Source of the DNA: Pseudomonas kilonensis
Lineage (GTDB): Bacteria; Pseudomonadota; Gammaproteobacteria; Pseudomonadales; Pseudomonadaceae
DNA length: 64,000 nucleotides
Assembly (NCBI RefSeq): GCF_001269885.1
Contig: NZ_LHVH01000032.1
Span: 62,001-126,000 of the forward strand
Reading direction: 5' to 3'
The notes beneath the pieces are model-generated. The model was given only the letters and a program-made list of their open reading frames with translations, was not told where the DNA came from and did not search any database. A program made the position numbers and the translations under genes. This document shows, piece after piece, positions 23,208 to 31,457 of the stretch. Position 1 is the stretch's first letter. Each line of letters starts with the position of its first letter.

Positions 23208-25310
23208 ATGTCATCCCTGAAACGGATTTCCGCTGCCAGTCTCGCCTTGGGCCTGCTGGGCGATCCGGCCTACGCCGAAGAGAGCCAGCCCCTGGAGCTG
23301 GACGCCATCACCGTGACGTCCGACTACGAATCCCCCACCGGACCTGTCACAGGCTATCGCGCCACGCGCTCGGCCAGCGCCACCAAAACCGACACGGCCC
23401 TGCGCGACATCCCGCAATCGATCAGCGTGATTCCCGCCAGCGTGCTCAAGGACCTGGGCAGCACCAACGTCGAACGGGCATTGGAATACGCCGGCGGTGT
23501 ATCGAAGCAGAACAACTTCGGTGGCCTGACGCTCTACGAATACAGCGTGCGCGGCTTCACCACCTCGGAGTTCTACAAGGACGGCTTCAGCGCCAACCGC
23601 GGTTATCCAAGCACGCCGGATGCGGCGAACATCGAACGGATCGAAGTGCTCAAGGGGCCGGCCGCCAGCCTGTATGGACGGGGCGATCCCGGCGGTACGG
23701 TGAACATAGTCACCAAGAAACCCCAGCCCGAAGCCTTCACCACCTTGCAAACCAGCGCCGGCAGCTGGGATCGCTACCGCACCGCGCTGGACGTCAACAC
23801 GCCACTGGACACCGAAGGCAACCTGTTGTCGCGGGTCAACCTGGCGATCGAGGACAACCACAGCTTTCGCGATCACGTCGACAGCCAGCGCCTCTTCGTC
23901 GCGCCTTCCATCAGTTGGCAATTGAACCCTGACACCCGGTTACTGGTGGAAAGCGAAATCGTGCGCCACAGCTCGACGTTCGACCGTGGCATCGTCGCCC
24001 CGAACAACCGCTGGAGCGGCGTTTCCCGCTCGACCTTTTTGGGCGAGCCCAACGACGGCGACATCGACAATCACAACAACATGCTCCAGGCCGCCCTCGA
24101 ACATCAGCTCAACGACACCTGGCAACTGCGCCTGGCCAGCCATTACAAGCAGGGTGAACTCTGGGGTTTTGCCTCCGAAGCGCGCCCGCTGAACGCCGAT
24201 GGCCACACGGTGGACCGCCGCTATCGCGAGCGCGACAACAATTGGCACGACAGCATCACCCAACTGGAATTGCGTGGCGTGTTCGACCTCGGCCCGTGGC
24301 AGCACGAACTGCTGATCGGCAGCGAATACGAGGATTACCGCAAGAACGAGCGCGTGACCAACATCGCCGGCGCTTACCCCATCGACATCTATCAGCCGGT
24401 CTACGGCCAGCCGAAACCCAATGGTGATCGTACCGGCACGGATTTTTTCGAGCGTGTGCAAAGCCGCGCATTGAACCTGCAGGACCAGATCGTCTTCACC
24501 GACAAACTGCGGGGCATGCTCGGCGTGCGCTATGAGCATTTCGAGCAGAGCATCGACGATCACACCCGCAGTAAAACCAGCCGCCAGCGCCACGACACGC
24601 TGACACAGCGGGCCGGCCTGCTGTATCAACTGACACCCGAAGTCGGGCTGTTCGCCAACGCCTCCACCTCGTTCAAGCCCAACAACGGCCTGGATGCCGG
24701 TGGCAAAACCTTCGATCCCGAGGAAGGGGTTGGCTATGAAGTGGGGATCAAGAGCGAGTTGTTCGATGATCGCCTGAGCACCACCCTGGCGGCGTTCCAT
24801 ATAGAAAAGGAAAACGTCCTGGCGCAAATCGCCGGGACTGATTTCTACAGTGCCATGGGTAAGGCCCGCAGCCAGGGCATCGACCTGCAATTCACCGGGC
24901 AGGTGACCGACACCGTGCGCGTAATCGGCGCCTTCGCCTACATCGACGCAGAAGTGACCAAGGGTGACGAGCAAATCCCCACCGGCAGCCGGATCCTCGG
25001 CGTCGCCAAACACAGCGGTAGCCTGCTGGGGGTCTACGAATTCCAGGACGGCCACCTGCGCGGTTCGGATGTCGGCGCGGCGTTCACTTACGTCGGTGAT
25101 CGCTCGGGCGAAGCCGGCAAGGATTTCGAACTGCCGGCCTATCACACCGTGGACCTGCTGGCCCATTACAAGGCCAGCGATGACGTCACCGTGGGCCTGA
25201 ACCTGAACAACGTCTTCGACGAGAAATACTACGAACGCTCCTACAGCAATTACTGGGTTACCCCCGGCGATCCGCGCAACTTCACTGTCAGCCTCACCCT
25301 CGATCTATAA
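23208..25310 (+). CDS. TonB-dependent siderophore-type receptor
   Basis: The 700-residue outer-membrane receptor has a signal peptide (cut near DPAYA, residue 24), no extended signalling domain, a plug domain (about 50-170; DTALRDIPQSISVIP, SVRGFTTSEFYKDGF, LYGRGDPGGTVNIVTK) and a 22-strand barrel ending in VSLTLDL. The plug is of the FhuA/ferrichrome type. Its only neighbour is a DUF4198 protein 11 bases downstream, a partner also seen with nickel, cobalt or zinc uptake, so iron-siderophore, metal or metallophore transport are all possible. Upstream 23150-23190 is AT-rich with TATATT at 23171 but gives no convincing Fur or Zur palindrome. The ATG 23208 is preferred to TTG 23193. Confidence 0.92.
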   Translation: MSSLKRISAASLALGLLGDPAYAEESQPLELDAITVTSDYESPTGPVTGYRATRSASATKTDTALRDIPQSISVIPASVLKDLGSTNVERALEYAGGVSKQNNFGGLTLYEYSVRGFTTSEFYKDGFSANRGYPSTPDAANIERIEVLKGPAASLYGRGDPGGTVNIVTKKPQPEAFTTLQTSAGSWDRYRTALDVNTPLDTEGNLLSRVNLAIEDNHSFRDHVDSQRLFVAPSISWQLNPDTRLLVESEIVRHSSTFDRGIVAPNNRWSGVSRSTFLGEPNDGDIDNHNNMLQAALEHQLNDTWQLRLASHYKQGELWGFASEARPLNADGHTVDRRYRERDNNWHDSITQLELRGVFDLGPWQHELLIGSEYEDYRKNERVTNIAGAYPIDIYQPVYGQPKPNGDRTGTDFFERVQSRALNLQDQIVFTDKLRGMLGVRYEHFEQSIDDHTRSKTSRQRHDTLTQRAGLLYQLTPEVGLFANASTSFKPNNGLDAGGKTFDPEEGVGYEVGIKSELFDDRLSTTLAAFHIEKENVLAQIAGTDFYSAMGKARSQGIDLQFTGQVTDTVRVIGAFAYIDAEVTKGDEQIPTGSRILGVAKHSGSLLGVYEFQDGHLRGSDVGAAFTYVGDRSGEAGKDFELPAYHTVDLLAHYKASDDVTVGLNLNNVFDEKYYERSYSNYWVTPGDPRNFTVSLTLDL

Positions 25311-25321
25311 AGGAAGTCAGC

Positions 25322-26041
25322 ATGAAATACCCCAAGACCTTCGCCCTGCTCGGCCTGCTCCTGGCCACACAGGCCTCGGCCCATGGTCTGTGGACCGAAC
25401 AGCGTCGCGGCAACATCGAAGTGATCTACGGCCACGGCGCCGAAGACAATGCCTTCAAGGCGCAGAAAGTCAGCGGCGCCTGGGCCTATGACCTGGGCGG
25501 CAAGATGATCCCGGTCACCGTAGAGCGCCTGCCGGATCACGCCCGCCTGCAACCGCTCAAGCCGCCAGCGGTGCTGGCCGTGGCCCTGGACAACGGCATG
25601 TGGTCCCAGACGGCCGACAAGAAGTGGATCAATGAAGGCCGCAGCAAAGTGCCCGGGGCGATCGAGTCGACCCACACGTTCAAGTACAGCCTGGCGATCT
25701 ATGAGCCGGGAGCGAAACTGCCGACGCTGGCACCGATCAAGTTCGTGATCCTGCCGGAAGTCGACCCGCTGACCGTTGGCCCGGGCCAGTCATTGCCGGT
25801 ACGGGTGCTGCTGGACGGCAAACCGGCGGCCGGTGTGAAACTGGTGGGCGACTACCGCAGCGCGCCGAACACCGTATCGACTGAAACCGACGCAGAAGGC
25901 CGGGCCAAGGTGCTGGTGCGCAACGAAGGCTTGAATGTGATCGCGGCGCAGATGGAAATTGCGCTCAAGGACAACAAAGACGTGGCCACCCGTGGCGTGT
26001 TCACCTCGTTGACCTTCCTCGGTGAGCCGCATCACGATTAA
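25322..26041 (+). CDS. DUF4198 domain periplasmic protein
   Basis: The 239-residue protein has a signal peptide ending in TQASA, with His-Gly right at the mature N-terminus (HGLWTEQ), and a two-domain body with an Ig-like segment near 150-235 (GQSLPVRVLLDGKPAAGVKL). DUF4198 proteins are periplasmic and often accompany transition-metal importers; an exposed N-terminal histidine could bind Ni, Co or Cu. It follows the TonB receptor by 11 bases and is very likely co-transcribed, so it should pass the same substrate on. The C-terminus ends in PHHD, adding further histidines. Confidence 0.85.
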   Translation: MKYPKTFALLGLLLATQASAHGLWTEQRRGNIEVIYGHGAEDNAFKAQKVSGAWAYDLGGKMIPVTVERLPDHARLQPLKPPAVLAVALDNGMWSQTADKKWINEGRSKVPGAIESTHTFKYSLAIYEPGAKLPTLAPIKFVILPEVDPLTVGPGQSLPVRVLLDGKPAAGVKLVGDYRSAPNTVSTETDAEGRAKVLVRNEGLNVIAAQMEIALKDNKDVATRGVFTSLTFLGEPHHD

Positions 26042-26184
26042 CCCCGCAGGGGATAGGCGGTGAACACATTTTTTGTGAACGCCCGCTCCCACAGGGGATG
26101 GTCGGTGTACGGGAAATTTGAATACACCTGTAATCCACTGTGGGGAGCCTGCTCGCGATGAGGGCAGCACAGTCGCCGCAAAAC

Positions 26185-26808
26185 TCAAGCCGGAGTCAAG
26201 CACTCCGGCCCATTGAGTTTCGGATCATTGACCATGTTGGCCAACACCCGCTCGCGCAGTGGCGCCGGCTCGCTTGCCAGCAGCCCTTGCAAGGCATGCA
26301 GCGGTGTCTCGGGGTCGAGCCACAGGCGCTGACCTTCTTCGTCCAGAATCAACGGCCGGCGCTGGCCCGCCGCTGGCTGGGTGATGACCGCCGTGCTCAG
26401 CCACACCTGCTCCTGCACCGGATACGCTTCCCAGATCGCGGCAAAAAACAACGACGAGCCCTCCCCCGGCGTCAGCCAGTACGGACGCTTGCGCGTGCCG
26501 CCGCGCCACTCATAAAAGCCGTTGGCCGGCAGCAGGCAGCGGCGCAGGCGCAAGGCCTCGCGGAACATCGGCTGCTCGGCCACGGTTTCGGCGCGGGCAT
26601 GGGCCGGCGTGCGGGACAGGTCGGTCAGCCACGGCGGCGTCAAGCCCCAGCGCGCCCGGGCCAGTTCACGCTGGCCCTCGGCGCCGGCCCGCAGCATCAG
26701 CACCGAATCGTTGGGCGAAATATTCCATTGGGCCTTCTGATCGGCGGGAAAACCGGGCAGGGCCGCGAAGCTGGGGTTCCAGCGAAACAGGGCATAACGT
26801 CCACACAT
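26185..26808 (-). CDS. SRAP-domain protein (YedK/HMCES family), atypical
   Basis: The 207-residue protein keeps the SRAP start MCGRYALF, so the catalytic Cys2 that links to abasic sites in single-stranded DNA is present, and ANGFYEW holds the conserved glutamate (about residue 100). The usual IHxRMPVIL segment with its catalytic histidine is replaced by GQRRPLIL, about residue 148, and is shortened. In the family this histidine helps form and reverse the DNA-protein cross-link, so the protein may bind abasic DNA differently. Single gene, 24 codons shorter than many homologues. The interval to the DUF4198 gene holds two degenerate REP halves (26083-26095 and 26143-26163). Confidence 0.85.
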   Translation of the reverse strand: MCGRYALFRWNPSFAALPGFPADQKAQWNISPNDSVLMLRAGAEGQRELARARWGLTPPWLTDLSRTPAHARAETVAEQPMFREALRLRRCLLPANGFYEWRGGTRKRPYWLTPGEGSSLFFAAIWEAYPVQEQVWLSTAVITQPAAGQRRPLILDEEGQRLWLDPETPLHALQGLLASEPAPLRERVLANMVNDPKLNGPECLTPA

Positions 26809-26846
26809 GGGGCAGCACGACTCTTGATCGACAAACGACCGCCAGC

Positions 26847-27107
26847 CTAACAGACCAGCGTGCCGGGGTAGCTGTCCGGTTCATCGCCGGGCAACGGCAG
26901 TGCGACATTGTACGCGGCGATCAACTCCCGGGCGTATTGCGCCTGCTCGTCTTCCACCGCCAGTCCCAGCAGGCCCTGCATGGGCAACTCCCCCGCACCG
27001 CCCAGCAGATCGCGCCCCACCAGATGCGCCGTGATGCCTTCACTGGCAAGCATGCCTTGCAGCAACTCGCCTTCCATCAGGTTTTCCAGCTCGTAGATTC
27101 GCTGCAT
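26847..27107 (-). CDS. DUF2007 family protein
   Basis: The 86-residue acidic protein matches DUF2007: YELENLMEGELLQGMLASEGI at the N-terminus and a GLAVEDEQAQYARELI ending segment. The domain resembles small regulatory signal-binding folds but has no assigned function. AGGGGG precedes ATG 27107, and the 12-base gap to the CPXCG gene upstream suggests co-transcription. Confidence 0.8.
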   Translation of the reverse strand: MQRIYELENLMEGELLQGMLASEGITAHLVGRDLLGGAGELPMQGLLGLAVEDEQAQYARELIAAYNVALPLPGDEPDSYPGTLVC

Positions 27108-27118
27108 GGGCGCCCCCT

Positions 27119-27301
27119 TCACTCGTTTTCGCTGCGGACCTCGAGATGCCACTCATCTTCATGGACCTGCAGCACGAAGGTGATCGGGCGGCAACACACC
27201 GGACAGTCCTCAATATAGGTCTGGTCGCCGCCGGACAAATCCAGAACCGCTTCCGCTGGTTCGCCGCAATAAGGACATTCGTAGCGTTCGGTTTCCAGCA
27301 T
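27119..27301 (-). CDS. CPXCG-motif cysteine-rich protein
   Basis: This 60-residue protein carries two paired-cysteine knuckles, CPYCG (residues 9-13) and CPVCC (33-37), which should hold one zinc ion. The family is named after the motif and has no known role. It sits directly upstream of the DUF2007 gene on the same strand and 140 bases from the divergent acyltransferase gene. Confidence 0.88.
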   Translation of the reverse strand: MLETERYECPYCGEPAEAVLDLSGGDQTYIEDCPVCCRPITFVLQVHEDEWHLEVRSENE

Positions 27302-27440
27302 CGCGGTCTCCCAGGTGACTTGTGCGTATAATCGCCGGTCTATTTGCAGGGCTATTTTTGTCTGGCTTATCTTCCAGGCCGTACCCTGTCGTTTTTTCGT
27401 TAGAACCTTTACTTACCCTAGCCGTTTCCAACAAGAGAGC

Positions 27441-28607
27441 ATGATGGGCGAATTCGATGCCATCCGACCTTACGACGACAGCGAAGTCCCAGCGGTGCTG
27501 GCACGACTGCTTGGCGACAAGGCGTTTCTAGATATCCTCACCCACTTCCGCTTCCCACGCCTGGCCGGCGCCTTCGGCTGGATGCTCAAACCCCTTATAG
27601 CGCAAAGATTGCGCCGTGAGTTCGCCGGCGTGACGTCGGTCGCCACGTTGCAGGACAAGGTGGAGTTCTACGTCGACCACACCATCGAGCGCGCCACCGA
27701 TGGCGTGACCTATACCGGGGTGGAGCAATTCAAGTCCGGCAGTGCGTACCTGTTCATCGCCAACCACCGCGATATCGTGATGGACCCGGCCTTCGTCAAC
27801 TATGCCGTGTACCACGCCGGCCTGCCGACCCCGCGCATCGCCATTGGCGACAACCTGCTGCAAAAGCCTTTTGTCAGCGACCTGATGCGCCTGAACAAGA
27901 GCTTCATCGTGCACCGCTCCATCACCGGCCGACGGGAAAAAATGGCGGCGTACCAGTTGCTGTCGGCGTACATCAACCATTCGATCCGCCACGACTGCGC
28001 CTCGATCTGGATCGCCCAGGCCGAAGGGCGGGCCAAGGACGGTGACGACCGGACCGAATCGGCGATCCTCAAGATGTTCCACATGAGCCGCAAGGACGAG
28101 CCGTTCGGCGAGGTGATCCAGTCACTGAACCTCACACCGGTGTCGATCAGCTACGAATACGACCCGTGCGACCAGGCCAAGGCCCGCGAGTTGTACATCC
28201 GCGCCACCACTGGCACCTACACCAAGGTCCCGGGCGAGGACGACGTGAGCATCGCCAAGGGCATCACCGGCTACAAGGGCCGGGTCCACGTGAACTTCGC
28301 CGCGCCCATCACCGAGCTGTTCGAGGACACCAAGCAATTGGCCCAGGAGATGGATCGGCAGATTCTCGGCGGCTACCGCCTGTTCCCGGTGCACTACCTG
28401 GCTTATGCCCAATGGGCCGACACCGACCCGCAGTTGCAGGTGCCTAAGGCGGCCGAGGTGTTCGGTGCCGAAGAGCTGGCCAAGGCCCAGGAAGAATGGC
28501 AGCGCCGGCTGGACGCTTGCCCGCCGGAACACCGGCCGTTCCTGGTGCTGCAATACGCAACGCCGGTGCGCAATCAGTATCGGGTCAAGGCTGGGTTGGC
28601 GCTTTAA
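27441..28607 (+). CDS. GPAT/LPLAT-family acyltransferase
   Basis: The 388-residue protein has an acyltransferase domain about residues 60-290. Its donor-acceptor motif is NHRDIVMDPAF (near 104-114), with five rather than four residues between His and Asp, and the later AEGRAKDG replaces the EGTR motif. This variant family in Gammaproteobacteria is annotated as 1-acylglycerol-3-phosphate or glycerol-3-phosphate acyltransferase; the acceptor is unproven. No membrane segment is evident, suggesting a peripheral protein. The start ATG 27441 follows AAGAGAG by 6 bases; the longer frame upstream lacks family similarity. Confidence 0.82.
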   Translation: MMGEFDAIRPYDDSEVPAVLARLLGDKAFLDILTHFRFPRLAGAFGWMLKPLIAQRLRREFAGVTSVATLQDKVEFYVDHTIERATDGVTYTGVEQFKSGSAYLFIANHRDIVMDPAFVNYAVYHAGLPTPRIAIGDNLLQKPFVSDLMRLNKSFIVHRSITGRREKMAAYQLLSAYINHSIRHDCASIWIAQAEGRAKDGDDRTESAILKMFHMSRKDEPFGEVIQSLNLTPVSISYEYDPCDQAKARELYIRATTGTYTKVPGEDDVSIAKGITGYKGRVHVNFAAPITELFEDTKQLAQEMDRQILGGYRLFPVHYLAYAQWADTDPQLQVPKAAEVFGAEELAKAQEEWQRRLDACPPEHRPFLVLQYATPVRNQYRVKAGLAL

Positions 28608-28650
28608 GCGACAGCTCTGAGGTACAAGCGCCCTTTGGCGAGGGAGCTTG

Positions 28651-28764
28651 CTGTGGCGAGGGGATTTATCCCCGCTGGGCTGCGTAGCAGCCCCGAGATC
28701 TCGGGCTAGCCCAAGGGCTTGCGACTGCTACGCACTCGAGCGGGGATAAATCCCCTCGCCACAA
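28651..28764. repeat. GTGGCGAGGGG-family inverted repeat
   Basis: Arms CTGTGGCGAGGGGATTTATC and its inverse, about 40 bases long, with GAGATCTC at the centre. A truncated copy (TTTGGCGAGGGAGCTTG) abuts the left arm. Confidence 0.9.
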
Positions 28765-28792
28765 AGAAGTACACTCGACACAGATTGCTTCA

Positions 28793-29074
28793 TCAGAACT
28801 GCGTACTGATCCACGACACCAGCAACGCCAGCGCCAGGCAACCAAAGCCAAACCGGTAGAAAAACCGGTTCATCCGCTGAGTGGCCAGATCCAGCAGCGC
28901 TTCAAATCGTTCGTTGCCATCGCGATTGCGTGCTTCAAGGCAGGCTCGCGCCCGTTGTTCACGGCGGCGCGTCGCATGCAGCACCCAGCCACCCGGGCAG
29001 GCAAACAGCAACGCGAGCAGGTTGATCAGTTTGGCGGGGTGGGCGGCGAACAACGAAAGCAGATGCGACGACAT
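28793..29074 (-). CDS. Small two-helix membrane protein, unknown
   Basis: The 93-residue frame starts at ATG 29074, 7 bases after GAGG. It shows two hydrophobic helices (about 13-34 and 72-90) joined by a charged segment rich in Arg and Glu, so both ends should face the same side of the inner membrane. I do not recognise a family. Codon use is like its neighbours, and the frame is conserved in length with typical Pseudomonas small membrane proteins, but no context points to function. Confidence 0.55.
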   Translation of the reverse strand: MSSHLLSLFAAHPAKLINLLALLFACPGGWVLHATRRREQRARACLEARNRDGNERFEALLDLATQRMNRFFYRFGFGCLALALLVSWISTQF

Positions 29075-29206
29075 CACGAACCTCAAGCGAAAAAACGGAC
29101 AGGACACGCCCGGGACCTACAAACAGGGCGCGGATTCTACCGAAAGCCTGACGCCCTGCACCGCTTTTTCCGACCAGTAACGATCCCCTACAGGATTGGA
29201 TGCTTT

Positions 29207-29236
29207 TGTGGCGAGGGGATTTATCCCCTCGCCACA
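29207..29236. repeat. Short GTGGCGAGGGG hairpin
   Basis: A minimal palindrome with TGTGGCGAGGGGAT and ATCCCCTCGCCACA separated by TT. It is the second repeat family with the internal part of the element lost. Confidence 0.85.
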
Positions 29237-29327
29237 GGGGCGGGCTCAATTTTCTAATTTCACCCGTCACGGTTTCGTCATCTGATTAGGCCACTCTGTC
29301 GCCCTTCAAACCTGCACGGAACCCGTC

Positions 29328-29534
29328 ATGCTGCACGCCGAAAACCAGGACCGCCTCTATCTCATCAGCCCAAGCGACGAACAACAGAACCTCGTCGACA
29401 GTCTGTCCTTCAACGTGCAGGACCGACATTGGCTGGTGTATTGCGCCCTCGGCGGCCATCAACATGCCGACCTGCCGGAGACAGACCTGCTGACCGGGAT
29501 CAGCGTACTGGAGCTGTACTCAGAGGCTGCATGA
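29328..29534 (+). CDS. Small hypothetical protein
   Basis: A 68-residue acidic protein with no signal peptide or recognised domain; the sequence contains RLYLISPSDEQQNLVDSLSF and two histidines in GGHQHAD. ACGGAAC precedes the ATG by 7 bases. It lies between two repeat elements, so a chance frame is possible, but its composition is protein-like rather than repeat-derived. Confidence 0.5.
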   Translation: MLHAENQDRLYLISPSDEQQNLVDSLSFNVQDRHWLVYCALGGHQHADLPETDLLTGISVLELYSEAA

Positions 29535-29545
29535 CGGTTCCATTC

Positions 29546-29636
29546 TGTGGGAGCAAGGCTTGCCCGCGATGAGGGCGGCACCTTCGACAATGCAGGGAAG
29601 GACAGATCGCTATCGCGGGCAAGCCTTGCTCCCACA
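29546..29636. repeat. REPIN
   Basis: Inverted copies of TGTGGGAGCAAGGCTTGCCC, 45 bases apart, between the small hypothetical gene and the YajG lipoprotein gene. Confidence 0.9.
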
Positions 29637-29695
29637 GGTCACAAGCCTCATCGCCCCCCTGGGCCATTGCAGCCCAGGGTCATGCGGCCGAAATC

Positions 29696-30280
29696 TTACT
29701 CAGCCAGCACCTGGCCAATGGTCGGGTCCTTGAACAGCCGGGTCAGGGCATCGCTCAACACATCGCTGACCAGCTTGGTGTTGGTGTCCTGGTTAGGCGC
29801 CATGCCGAAGCGCTGGTCCAGGGAAGCACCGTAACGACCGCTGTAGCGGCGGTTGGCGCTCTGCACGTCGGAGCGAAAGGTCGCGCCGATGGTGGCTTCG
29901 GTCACGTACATGCCTTCCTTGGGCGACTGGTACTTGAGCTCGGCCAGGGTCACGGTCAGTTGCGGTGCATTCAAGGCATTGGCGGTCGGCGTGAAGCCCA
30001 GCAAACGCACGGCGGCTTCAGCCTGGGCCTGCAGCTTGGGCAGGATCTGCGCGCCCTGCACCGTGATCACACTGGTTTCCGGATACAGCCCGCCACGGGT
30101 GCCGAGCGTCGGCGACGGACGACCGTCCACCACCCGCACCACCACCGGCTGGCCACGACCCACAGGCGCTAGCTGGGCATTGAGCTTGGGCTCCGGGTTA
30201 AGTTGTTGCGGGCTGTGGGCGCAGCCGACGAGGGTCAGACTGGTCACAGCGATCAAACCGAACAACAGGCGTTGCAACAT
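29696..30280 (-). CDS. YajG-family outer-membrane lipoprotein
   Basis: The 194-residue protein has a lipoprotein signal with lipobox LVGC (Cys20), then a YajG-like domain: VVVRVVDGRP near residue 47, VQGAQILPKLQAQAEAAV, and the C-terminal DVLSDALTRLFKD. YajG is an uncharacterised lipoprotein, by residue +2 (Ala) expected in the outer membrane. It is single, and the start ATG 30280 gives a standard signal length. Confidence 0.87.
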   Translation of the reverse strand: MLQRLLFGLIAVTSLTLVGCAHSPQQLNPEPKLNAQLAPVGRGQPVVVRVVDGRPSPTLGTRGGLYPETSVITVQGAQILPKLQAQAEAAVRLLGFTPTANALNAPQLTVTLAELKYQSPKEGMYVTEATIGATFRSDVQSANRRYSGRYGASLDQRFGMAPNQDTNTKLVSDVLSDALTRLFKDPTIGQVLAE

Positions 30281-30485
30281 GCTCTTCTCTCCAGAATCGG
30301 GCACAAACAGGCCGGCAGTATAGCGGTGCGCCATCGCCGTGAACTAGCGTCGCACGATGAATACTGAAATGTCTGACACGGGCCGTGGTTGCCGGTTCCT
30401 GTCACCCCATTGTCACGGTCCTTACACCGGCATGTCATGGGCCGCTGCCAGGCTTGTCCCAAGCTCCCTGACCCGGTATTCGATC

Positions 30486-30719
30486 ATGCGCTTCCTTATT
30501 TCCCTGTTCACCCCTCGCCCTCATCACCGCAGCTTCGCTTTGCTCGATCGCGACGGCCGTTGCCAGGCGTTCAAGCAGTGCAGCCTGCAACCCATGGGCG
30601 AAGGCTGGGTGGAAATCGAAGAGATCCGTCTCAACTGGCTGCATCAGCCATTGCCCGCCAGCGCCCGCGTGCAACCGCTTCCTGCCCGCGCACGTAACCG
30701 GCAGCTGTTGACCATCTGA
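30486..30719 (+). CDS. Small hypothetical protein
   Basis: The 77-residue frame begins at ATG 30486 with no clear ribosome site. It shows a beta-rich middle (SFALLDRDGRCQAFKQCSLQ, then GWVEIEEIRLNWL) and an Arg/Pro-rich basic tail. No family is recognised. A longer reading from 30357 is possible but its first 40 residues are poor. It lies before a long non-coding stretch. Confidence 0.5.
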   Translation: MRFLISLFTPRPHHRSFALLDRDGRCQAFKQCSLQPMGEGWVEIEEIRLNWLHQPLPASARVQPLPARARNRQLLTI

Positions 30720-31457
30720 CCGGACGGCTAATAAAAGTCATTAAACACGACCATTTCCCTGCGTTTCTTCGATACAATCTCCCCCCGATTATAAGGACGT
30801 CTCCTGATCGGGCCTCGCAACACCGCTGATGCGCTGGTATTGGCACCCCGCAACGCCCACAGAGAGCCGCCCACACAGATCGAGTGAAGCTGGCGTGCTT
30901 GCTGTTCCTCCAGGCAAAACACCACTTTTCGCGAATCTGCAGAGCTGTCATTACGCTCGGTCACTGAGCTGTCTGCCCGTTTTGCCTGTCATGTACTACA
31001 TGGGGGCAACCAAACCGGGCGCAGTGCCAGGCTGGGACAGCCCTTTTTTGAGGTTCACGTCTTCAAAAGAGCGTGAAAAAACGGGTTTTCACAACTTCAC
31101 GAGAGTGTGGCGAGCAAATGAAGAGTTTTGCGTCTGAACAAGCACCATTAGCGTCTGAAACAGCCCAACGACACAGGACCGGATATCGCTCAAGAACCGG
31201 CGCCTGAAGCCTGTCCGCTACGGATTTGGTTGCACGAACGGATGTCTCGGCCATAAGTCGAATTGCCTGCCCGGCGCTTAAATGAGTTCATGTGACTCTT
31301 GAGGCCAGGCTGCATGCATCCGCAGTAGGTGCGAAAAATTGCGAAGATTCGGACATGGCGATCCTGGCCATGGATAACTGGGGCGCAACTGACCTGCCCC
31401 GCCACTCATGGCCGCTATGCCGACAATTTGGTGCTGCAGATTTTGGAGACGCGTTAA
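30720..31457. other. 738-base region without a supported gene, upstream of mqo
   Basis: No frame here has family similarity, good codon use and a ribosome site together. The best minus-strand frame (30728-30964, 78 codons) is unrecognised and weak. The notable element is an interrupted palindrome at 30982-31009: CATGTA-C-TACATG at the core, with TTGCC and GGCAA as outer arms. No REP element occurs in it. It probably holds the mqo promoter and leader. Confidence 0.5.

Noticed and set aside
30728..30964. A 78-codon minus-strand frame upstream of mqo
   Set aside because: No ribosome site, no recognisable family, and mixed codon use; left as part of the gene-free region.
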